From: Nectonema munidae
Taxonomy: Eukaryota; Nematomorpha; Nectonematoida; Nectonematidae
Reading direction: 5' to 3'
NCBI GenBank assembly: GCA_030549495.1
Contig: JAUIRK010000129.1
Span: 479,221 to 543,220 of the forward strand
DNA: 64,000 nucleotides
A model generated the notes under the pieces. That model searched no databases. It was given only the letters and a program-made list of their open reading frames with translations, and was not told the DNA's origin. The translations under genes were made by a program, and so were the position numbers. Positions 44,239 through 56,200 of this stretch are shown here, piece by piece. Position 1 is the stretch's first letter; every line of letters begins with the position of its first letter.

Positions 44239-47200
44239 TCATTTATCTTCTATCGATTTTTGTAGCTTGTGAGCAAGAGATTTTGCTAGAGATAGGATTT
44301 GATGGGAATCATGTTTTTCAGCTTGGTCGTTGAAGAATTTAATAACATCCGTAAAATTCATCGAGTTTTGTAAAATGATGCAACGGTATGCTTCAATGAG
44401 GGCAAAAGTAACGAATAAAGAGTAAAGAGGAGAGACCAATTGACAACCCGACCAAATTGTTTCCCAGATGAGTAAGGTGTCTTGGTACGAGAATTCTCTT
44501 TTAAAGTCTAACAAGATCCAGCGATAACAGAAATGAAGCTGGCAATTACTGCTTGAGTCCAGAAACGAAGAGTAAACCTCAGGATCAAGAAGTTGAATGA
44601 GTGACTGCAGATTAGCAAAGTGCTTGTCTAGTCCATTTAAGAAGTTAGAGGCCATTCTCTGCATCAATAAATTAAAGTTGGCGAATGCACGTGCTTCATC
44701 TTTGAATAAGTAGAGGAGTATGGCTGCTAAATCGCACATTCCCTGCGAGTAGCCTACGTCTGGATTTTTGATTGTGTACGCCATCAAAATGTTTGCTAGT
44801 CTTTCCAAGTTTCTTTCTTCAGAGTAAAACCAATAGTTTCTATCACAGCGTAAAACATCTTTTAGGATGGTGTAAGTGCTTGATTCAAATTTATTTATGC
44901 TGTCTTTCTAAAATAAATAATTTAATATAATGTTTTTGTATCTAAATTCGTTCAGCCCTTTATATAGCAGTGGTTTTATTACAATATTTTGTTCCAAATT
45001 GAGATGATAAAACAAGCTATACTAGAGAAATGATACTGTATCTGCATAGATTCGATATCAGTCTTTCCCAAACGTCTATATTGCTTCTAAAAAACGACAA
45101 TTTTTTTCATGTATTATAAACTTCTAGGTACCAAAAAACTTTAAAAAATTTAATGGTATTCTATTTTATAAACAATTTTAATAGGATTCGGAATTAAATA
45201 AAACTTATTACTCATCTGAATCTCTTTGTTTGAAGAGGGCGTAATGCAGAGGCCAAGAATTTTACTGAATAAATATACTAGCTGGCTAACCAAACTAACT
45301 AACAAATTTACTCACTAGATAACATTACAACTAACAATAAACTAAACACTACTATTTGCTATTTTTCTTATTATTACATGATCATTCTTAGAGTGGACAT
45401 TATGTCCCTTTCAAAAGATTGTCGAAATTATGACCGTAAACATCTTTGTTCATGGTTTTTATAGCGTACTCCATAAAACTCCTGGTTTTAGCTGATGAAA
45501 TGAACAAAATTAATATGCAAAAGTTACATTGTTTTTTAAAGTTGATTATTTTAATGATCTAACTGTTATTAGGGTGAGTAAGTAAAAGAATGAAAAAAAC
45601 GTTATAAAAATGCTATTTTTTCAAAAGTTTAACTCGAAAATTATTTAATGTATAAAAAGTGTAGTCATACATCCAAAGATTTTTCTCTACTTCTTTCACA
45701 AGTGAATATGATTGGATAATCAATCGAAGTATTACTTTCCGTAGAGTCTATTGATCTTTCTTTCAAACCTTGGTTGAATAAAAATAACGTTTCAAATTAG
45801 AATAGGGCATAATAAAATTGTAGTTATACTTGTCTTCTTAATTAGTAAGGAATGCTTCTTTGATGAATTATTAACTGAAATGTTAACGCTGAACACGTCG
45901 TCTAAATCGACCTGATCTTGTTCAGCATCGTCGTTGAAGTTATAGAGGTTATCTGCATTCCATGAATCTTTTTAAAGAATATAATTCGACATTTAAATAC
46001 TAAATGTATTGCAAGGTAGATTTTTCCTCAAATACTTCAATTCCATAATGCTTAGGGCTGTGTAGTCGTAGTCACATAATTCATCTGACTTTACATTTAT
46101 ACATGTTATTCCCCTTTTCGTAAATTGAAGTATCGATCTATTATGTTTGTTTGCATTCCAATTTTTTAAAAGCTATTTACTTTAAATATAATCTCTTTTG
46201 TAAAAAATTCATTGACATTTAAAATCAATATCTGATAATTACAATTGCTTTCATGTTTGGAACCTTGATTACTGTAAATTTCTTCTTTGGTTCAAATTTG
46301 CGTCTAATCTTATTGTTCTACTGGAAAAGAACTTAGCGCAACAATCTGCATTTGTACTAGCTTTTAAAAGTTTTGATAGTTATTATCTCTATAATCTACC
46401 TATTTGGTTACTAATAATATATCTAATAATAAGTTTATAATTATCTAAGTAGTAATCCCTAATAAATAGTCGATAACATCAAATAATAAATTAGAAAAAA
46501 GATAAAACTTACATAAACTCAATCCATCTAAAAAGTAGAATGATAATGAATTGTCTGTTATGGATTTTAACAAATGTTCATAAATGGTTTTTACTTCTTT
46601 TTTCCTTTTTTATGCTGAGGTAAAGGTTGAGAGCATCTCTCAAGTTTTTTTCATACACATTCTTCCATTGAATGTCTATTTTTTTTCGCTCCATTTCATT
46701 CGAGTTCAAAGGATAAACTCCCATTAGGAATGGCCATACCTGAATAGAGAAAGGATATTATAAAAGTCGTAGGTAGATTTTAGCTTGAAAAATAGCACCA
46801 TTTTCCAATCATGAAAGTTTAGTATAATTAATGACCTGTGAATCAGGGGCGCTACCAGGAAAGGGGCATTTGCATCTTCGTAAGATCAGAAAACAAAATT
46901 TAACAACAGAATCAAAAATATAATATTTGATTAAACAAACCGTATTATTTACTCTTATAATATATTCTTGTGAATTTCTAACCCTAACCGGTTATAGACC
47001 ACTGTCGACATGTCGACTTTACAAAAATAAAATCATCTGCATTTATTAATGCCTATACAAATCTGCTTTTCATTAGATATCGCCTGAATATTCTGGTCGT
47101 TAACGGGTAAAATCGATTATATCTTCTAATTTATTTAAAGATAAATTTATTCACTTCAAAGTGTACATATTGGTACAGAAATATGAAAACGAGAATTTGA

Positions 47201-50200
47201 GGCTATTTTCAATAGTACAAAACTTTTCCAGTATTGTCCCCCTCTCATGTTCAAAAATTTCTGGTTGCACTATTGCTTATGATATTACTCGAAATTTTTA
47301 TTCAGTTTCCAATTTTGGATTATAAAAACTGTATATTCTATTTTTTTCCAGTGATAGTGTATCAAATGAGGCCATTATATTACATTTCTAAGTTAGTACA
47401 AAAATAAAAAAAATTTGGTTAGTGACTGTTTTCACAAATTCTGAGATTAATGACCTCTCATCTTAGTTTCTCAAAGTTAAAATAAAATGTTACTGTGAAA
47501 AAATCAAGATTTATGATTTCAAGATATTTTTAGTTAATATTTTTGAAAAAATATCTCCAAAATATTTTTTATACTAAATGGATATATAATAAATGAAAAA
47601 TTAAATCAGCACAAAATTTTAATATTTTAAATGAATTCTCATCGAAGAAATTTCTTTAAAAAATAATTGCAGTCTATTTTATGTTGTTTCCTTTGACGAC
47701 CAGAATTTTTAAGACTAATCGCCTTCTTTCTTTTTCAATAAAATTTTATATAAAGCAGACGATTTTCATTTCTTGTAACACGGGAGTCACGCTGGTGCTC
47801 AAATGGTTAAATAAAGAACGTGATTTTATACAGCCATAATATGATTCCCATTAAAAACCATAATGGGCTACTCTTATAAATCCATCGCTGATATACATCT
47901 CCGATTTATTTATATGATTTTAATGCTCTATATCAGAGCTTTTCAACAAGTTCAGATATAATTGTGTGTCGTAATTGAAAAACACTGCTATATATATAAG
48001 AATGATTACTTCTTTGCGTATATCTTCTTGAACTCCTCCATTATAGATTTCTGAATAAAACTTGTCTGTATCGTGAATCTAAATAAAATAATATAATTTT
48101 GTGCATAAATAAGCTATCTACAAAATTACTCCAGATTCTGAAATAATATCTTTCCATTTTTCTTGTGTAAGTCCAAGTTGATTGGATGTGTTGGTTAAAA
48201 GAGAAAATTGTCGAGTATATGGATTGTGTAGAAGATGAGAGAAATTTTTTTTTAAAGATTTAACTCTTCTAGAATATTCAAACCCTTTTAAAAATAATAT
48301 TGCAAAATAAAAATTATATTTGATTATTTAAATAAATTATAAGCTTACATCCAAAAAAATTTCTATTAATAATTTGATACTTCATTGAAGTGCAAGCTTG
48401 GAACATGGAAAACGTTGCTGATACTTGAGAGGAATTGGAAATGCTAGATGAATAAGAACAGCGGTCAAAAGAAGAAGTTATCGAAAAACGTTCTAAAAAT
48501 GAAGAAATTGATATGTACAATTAATTTATAAAAAAAAGTGTTTCACAGTAAATAAAATCATGTGTAGATTTACAGAATTAAAATTTTTCATAAAGTGGAA
48601 ATATTTTGTGCGTATTAAGTGTATATAATAATAAATTAACCGGTTATCGATGTCGACTTTACAAAAATAAAATAGTATGCGTTTATCAATGCTTTTTAAT
48701 ACAAATCTTCTGCTTTACATTAGATATCGTCTGATTATTCTGGCCGATAACGGGTTAAAATCGAAATTTTAACTTCACAAAAAAATTCATTAGCATTATT
48801 ATACTCCCACAAATTTATCTATTGTATTGAAAATATGTTCAACTAAATCGATAATTTCACTACAAAAATTCTTCCTTCTAACTCCATATACCTTGGATAT
48901 AAATTTCTTACTATAACATTGAAATCAATCTTCAAACAATTCAAGAAATTTTCAAATTTACTTCCACATCGTGAAGAAATTTAACTCTTAAAAAAACTTT
49001 TCAAATCAAATTTATTGGAAAAAAATTGAATCGATGGTACTAAATGAAACATTGTGAACCTTTAGAATACTATAGAACGCCACAGTTCATCCATTTTGAT
49101 CCCGGATTCTTTTGGAATATTACACAACTTTTTTGACCACATCATGTTGTTTGGTGATTTTTGAATGTTTTTCATTTTTTGTTTGTATTCTTCCAAATGG
49201 AGATTTCATAAAAAGAGCTACGACTTCGTTTCAAAATTTTAAATGACTTACTAATTTTTCATTGGAAGACAAATTTAAATGATATCTCCATGCTGTTACA
49301 ATAGAAAGATCGAGTAAATTAATCATAAGTGGTGACTACCATTTTTGGCTCCAATTATATGCCTGTACACTAGGGTCTTCCAAGCCACAATGGGAAAAAT
49401 AAAGTTACAGATATTTGATTGCGCACATTCTAGTTTGGTTCTCCCACATGAAATATAAATCCTGACTAAATTTAGATAAAAAATTTAAATTTTAAGTCGG
49501 CCCTCAAAAATTAACATTTTTTATTTTATTTTTATTTGTTGTTTTCATTTTCAAAAAAAACTATTTTTATTTTTTTAAATGATTTACTTATGTAGATTTA
49601 CTTTTGAGTGTAATCTTAAAAAAATTATAATTTATTTTTATAATGCTATAAATTATATTTATATTTTAGTTATCTAAAATAATGGCAATAACAAGAAAAA
49701 ATAGGTTTGTCTTTGCAGTTGGAATTATTCATGAAACTGACTTTCATAGTTGTAAGCAACTTCCGATCAAAAGATGTGTTTTAGAAAGACTTTTTTTATT
49801 TGAAAAATTTGAAAAAATTTTTTAATGAATCTTGCATTATGGTAGCAAATGAATTGATAAATCTTTGGAATATAGCAAGTTTAAAGACGTCAGACAAGTC
49901 TTATGTTACCAAAAAAATACGTTTTATCTATGAAAAACATGAAACATTAATGAAAAATAAAAAGCGTCTATCTGCTTTACAGTCTAAAAAATTTAAAGAC
50001 TTTGATAAAGAATTGAATAGTTTGTTTGACATCGCACATCTACAATCTAAAATTTTGATAAAAAACAAAGAAGATTTAGCTTTTCTTAATGATCAAAGAG
50101 GAAAGAGAAATATGTTTATTGGTAAAGAAGATAAAAAAATTCTAAAAATATAAAAAGAAAAATCAACAGAAATTTATATTATAAAAAATGTTTAGAAGAA

Positions 50201-53200
50201 AAAGAAAAAGTTTCTGGAGATGTTGCTTTAGAAAGCACAAGTACTTCAATTTCTTCTGACAATGACATAAATGAAGCAGATTATGAGCCATCTTGTGCAC
50301 CATCAACTACTAAATAATGAAGAGTTTATAGCCGCTTTAGACAGAACAGGCACTTCTATTGCAAAAGCCATGCATATTGTTGCTCCAGCCTTGTCATCTG
50401 CTGGCGTTAATTTAAATCTCAAGTTCTTCCATGCACAGATCACGAAAAAAAATTCGAAGTTCTTTAGCTCAGGCTATTAAAGAAATTTTTTGTCCAAATA
50501 CTCCTATTTTGACACCAAAATACTCATGAACTCTTCAATTAAAAAAAATAAATGCGTCGTATCCGAAAAAAATATTGAAAAAATTCTTGCAGTTCCTGAG
50601 TTGTCTCAAGGATCAGGTAAGATTATTGCTGACACAGTTTTGAAAGTACTTAACGATTAGCACAAAAAAACCAGAAGTTATGGAATTTTTGAAAATGAAC
50701 ATAAAAAAGCAACCTCGTGATGATTATTTAGAATTATTAAAACTAAGACTTGCGTTTCTAGGAGGGATGAATTATAAAATAAAACAACGTGGAGCTTACA
50801 ACAGAGCTCGCTGGATGGCAAAGTGTATATACTGTCTTAAAATATTTTTATTTCGAGAATTGTTTGATTTAGCACAATATGAAGAAAACAGTCAGAAGAA
50901 TATGCGTTTTCATTGTTTCAGTTTACGTAGAAGCTTGGTTTAACTCTACCAACTCTACACATGCTGTGAATGCTCTAATTAATGACCTTAATCTTCTTTG
51001 TACACTTGAAGACTCTATCAGAAAATTGATTATAAAATAGCGACAACTGCCACGAAAAAGTTTAAGAGGCATCTATGGTATCTCAGCGAAAACCTTTGAC
51101 CTCTAGCTTTTTTTTCCACTCTTATCACATCTGAGAAAAAGAAATTGATGTTAAATAATCTTTTGAACAAGAAACCTTCAAAATATAATCTGAGAGGGTT
51201 TGAAGCAAATGAAATTTCATTCAAAAATGTTCAAATTGAAGATCTTTTGAGCAAGCAGTCCATGTCTTTTTTCTTTTCGTTAAAAATTTCTCCCCCATTT
51301 TCATCGTCAAAAGAATTCAGCGACGTTACCACTCATTTAAAAGTTGTGAATGATTTGTGTGAGCGAGTAGTTTCTTTAGTCACAACTTTTAATTCTTCTA
51401 TTACAAAAAAAGAAGAAAAAGCCCTTTTTCAAACGATTGAGTATAACAGAAAAGCAATAGCTTCTCTAAAAAAAAGTAATTTTTGTTTTTTTGAAAAATA
51501 AATTTGATGTTTTTTTTTGTTTTTATGTTTGTTTATTGTTTATAACAGAAAATTTTGTTTTTTGTCGAAAATATATTTTTCAAAATTTTTTGGCTTGTTT
51601 GAGGTGTGAAAAAGAATGATATTCGCCACAATTTCTGATTATTATTGATCAGAGAATTGATTTAACATGTGACTAAAACAAAAATAAAAACTTCACTTTT
51701 TTGGGACACCCTACTGTACACGTTAAAAAGTTGATCAAATAAATCGAATCCACTCATGCCTGCATCAAATTTGCCTGTGGAATGTTTGCACTACCTATGC
51801 CTTTTGAAAGTAGATTGGCTTTTTTAGCTGGAGTATGCGTACGTTGGTTATTTCCAAGGAAAACAATATTATTTATTGCGACAAAAGTCAACACCTTCTT
51901 TTCCTTCTTTCTTCAAAGCCAAATTGGATATCATAAACTTATTTCCTACATCTGTCTTCTTATGTTGAAATAAGCCAGATTTAAAAATTTTTAAAGTAAT
52001 TCTAAAAACTTTATCGATGTAGAATATTATCAAAATATATTTCCTTATTCTCAGGAATTTAATTTTCAAACAGTTTCCAACAAATCCAATAGTTCTAATT
52101 CTAAACGCTCTTTACTTTGTTTTTGTTTTTACTTATGTAAATTATAAGCTTATAAGGATATCTATCATTACGATATAAAGCAATGTGATTTCAGGGGGGG
52201 GGGGGCAAAAAGGTGAAGAATTTAAGGAATAACTCGCAAATTTTTCATCGAGGCAAATATTTTTTAGAGCACGTTACTATATAAGAAAGTATTATCTATA
52301 ATTTAAAGAACAGTTTATCCCATTGAAACCTCTGAAAATGAACACTTCTATTTAATGAACATTTATGAGCATTTAATAAAACTTCATAAAAATGCTATAC
52401 TCGAATCTCTCTTTATGAACAGTGAACATAAAACTTATGCAAATATAAAAAAAAGTCTCTATTAGTGAACAAAGATAACGTGATGAAATAGCAAAAGCTA
52501 TATACATCAAATAATATCATTTTATTGATAGATTTCATCATACACAAGCTTAAAAACTATAAGATAACTTATTTTTATTTCCGCTTTTTGTTTGCTTGTT
52601 TAAATAATAGTATTTTTAATCTTCTCTCTTCACATTGCTCTTTTTTGTTTCTTCCTTTTGATTGTTTGTTTGATAACCAATCTTACTTTTGTTTTCTTTG
52701 AGCAAGTAAGCTTTTGCATACCATATTATTCAAAATCATACATGATTATCAGAATGTTGATTTCTGAATTTTGTTTTTAAAATTTTTTAGGTTTTGTATG
52801 GTATGTTAGCAAGCAAAAAATAATTGGCAGAATTGGTTATATTTTTGTTTTGTTCACAAGTTGTTTTTAAGGCAAAAAATTATTTGTTTAAAGATGCATT
52901 ATATAATAAAATTAAAAAAAAATGTATTCAAAAAGAAATAAAAAAAAGCCTCAATTACGTCTCCATATTTAAAAGGATTTATAGTCATGATAATGTACAA
53001 AACTAGCCATATTTTTCAAACCAAAAAACAGTTTTTTGTTAATTTGAAAAGATTATCACATACAGAAAGTCATTATCTAAACATACCAAAGGTAAATGAA
53101 AATTGGGACAAAAAGTATACACAGACAAAGTGTATTAAGTAGGGAAACTTCATCTGCAGGGGCTAACTAATGTCTGTAAAGATATAATTATTGTTGCATC

Positions 53201-56200
53201 TTAATTAAATTGACGTATGAATTTGTTGAGTGCAAATAAAGTTTGCCCCCTAGATTCAAAACCTAGTTACGTCACTGCATATCTACTAGTTCTTTATAAA
53301 TTTAAGTTTTAAAAAATAACTAATATCATTTTTTTGATTATAGGTTTTAAAAAAAGCTTTGTATATTCTATGATGATACTATTTTTTTACAATGTAAACT
53401 CTAACTTATCATATTCAAGTTTGTTATGATAATTTTTAAATTTTAACTAATTTATGCTTGAAATTTTTGTTTAGATATAATGGCTTCTAGTAAACGTAAA
53501 AATCTCAGTTTAAAACAAAAGTTGAATGTTTTACATGAATCCCATGATTTAAGTCAAAGAGCTTTGGCGGATAAATTTAGAATTTTAGTAGGAGCTGTAA
53601 ATTCTATTCTAAAAAGAAAAGACGAATTGATTGAAAAAGGAGAAAATAATTTCAACTCTGGAAGCAAGAGATTCAAAAAACGATGAAATTAATGATAAAA
53701 CGTGGCAGTGGTTTGTTGCAGCAAGATCGAAACACATTCTAATAACTGGAACTCTTCTCCAAGCTAAAGCACTAGATTTTGCAAAACAGTTAAACGTTTT
53801 TGATTTCAAAGCATCTAGTGGTTGGCTGGGAAAATTGGGGAAACGCTACATAAAATTTAAAATATTGAACGGTGAAAGTGCAAGCGTTAACCTAGAAATT
53901 CTAACATCTTGGAAAGAGCAACTTAAAATACTGATAAAAGATTATAAAACAGACGATATATTTGATGCTGATGAAACAGGAATTTTTTATAAGGCTACTC
54001 CTAATAAGTCCTTGGTTCAGTTTCAAGAAAAGTGTAAAGGAGTAAAAGTTTCGAAGGAAAGGATAACTTGCCTTAAAGGTTTCAAAAACTTCAATAATTT
54101 ACCAGTTTTTGGAGAGCAACAAAAAAGCTTGGATGAATGCTTTAATTTTTGATGAATGGTTAACAGAGATATGAAAAAGAAAAAGACGCAGCATTTTGCT
54201 TTTTGTTGATAATGCATCTAGTCATTATTTGAAAGAACATAGCAATGTTAAAGTGAAGCTTTTCCCACCAAATTGTACATCTCATGTACAACCACCGGAT
54301 CAAGGAATAATTAAAAACTTGAAAGTTGGGTACAGAAAACGTCTTCTTAAAAAATTACTTTCAGAAATTGAAAGTAGCATTTCTGATGATGCAACAATAC
54401 CTACGGTGATTACTGTAAAAGATGCTATATTTTGGATCAGTCAAGCTTGGGCTGAAGTAACAGAAAAAAACAATACAAAATGTTTTAGAAAAGCTGGATT
54501 CATTTCTGTAGAAAATATGATAGAAGAGGAAGATAACTCAAGTGATGTTGACTTATAAGAACATGAATACAAAGAACTTTTTGGAGAAGTTTCCAAAGCT
54601 TTGAGAATGCTTCTGAAAAAGAATATATAAACTGTGACAAAGATGACAGTCTACTTCATGCATGGAATACTAATAATTGGGAAATTGAATTGTCAAACTT
54701 GAATGAGATGTCGTCGTCAGAAGATGAAACTACCAGTTTTACTACCCCAATGCTTAGAAGTAAAGACGTTATGTATAGTTTAGAAAAATTAAAGAGATTT
54801 ACAGATGGGTATGAAAAAGCATGTATTTTAATATCAAAACTAGAACAATGTGTTCAAGATATTATTATTTAAAAAAAGTATGCTAAACAGTATTACCCAT
54901 TTTTTCAGTAAATTAACCTAATAAAATTGATAATTTTTTTAGAAAAACTAATATAAAATAAAATTTTTGAGATAGAAATTGGGTTTGTTTTATAATGTTT
55001 TTGTGGAATAAGTTTAATAATTTAGACAATGTTATTAAATTAAATGAAGAATTTGATTTCTGTTAAAAAGTAAATTCAAAGTAGCGCTTAAGTCATTAGT
55101 CAAAAAAACATAATTTAAATTCAAGTAAAATGAAAATGAGTTATTGCAACAATGTTTAAAGTAGAAGGTATGTAAGTAAAGTCTTTGAATAGAGTAAGAA
55201 AGAACCTTAAAAACTTGTATGATAACAATTTTCATGTCAGGTAAATGTGAATCTCTCATTAGTGAACACCTCTGTATAATGAACATTTTTACTGAATTTT
55301 AGTGTGTTCACTATATCGAGGTGTTATACACTAGTTAGGATAAATGCCTTTATTATATTTGCTAAATATAATTAAACAATCAAGTCTTTTATTTCAGAAT
55401 TCAAGTTTATAGCATCTTCATTCTTAGATATTCAATTTATTTAATGTTTTAGTTAAAACTTAAATACCTTGAATATTTCTCAATGCGTTTACAGTTTCCT
55501 TCAAATTTTTTGTCAATAAAACTAGTAAAGTATGTAAATGATTGTAATTTTATTTGTAAAAGTTATTTTTGTTTTTAAAAATACCTCTTGCGATATTGTG
55601 GATAAAGGTAAATGCTAGATTTGCCTTTAACCCACTAGGTACCGCTGTTCTCATTTGAGTACAGTAAAAGTATCCTAGATTGTCTTACACTTTAGAATTT
55701 CAATTTTTATTAGGGTAAAATTCCCTAGACCCAACTCCTAAATGTATTTTGAAATAATTTACTTTTACTAACTCAATAAATGTGTAGGTAGTAATATTAA
55801 TAAGATATAAGAAGTTTCTTTGCTTTTATATGTTAGTAATCTAGAGTTTGGTAATATTTCGTTGCTAAAAATTTTTATATTTATAAATTTTAAAATGTAA
55901 TTTTAAGCAGCAAAGTGTCTCAGTAGAGAGTAACCAATTCATTTGATATGAGCCAGGCCTGTTGACAATTGGTGAGAGGAGAGGTTGAGAAATTTTTTTG
56001 TAACAAGTCGATTTCCTTTCTGTGACTTTTCACAGTGAGTTAGTTTTCTGGTTCAGGCCCAAAGAAAATACACAAAGTAGTGCATTAAAAAATATTTATA
56101 TTATATGTAAATTCACAATATTTCTGCCATGTTTAAAAAATCTTTGACTTTTGTTGTGAATATGCTATTTGATGTCTGCTGTTGTAGTGACAATTATGTG

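Noticed and set aside
53260-53280. 'agttacgtcactgcat' as a hAT MITE right end
   Set aside because: It resembles CAGTGACGTAACT reversed, but no left partner is found because the sequence to its left belongs to the Tigger element. Mentioned only as a relic.
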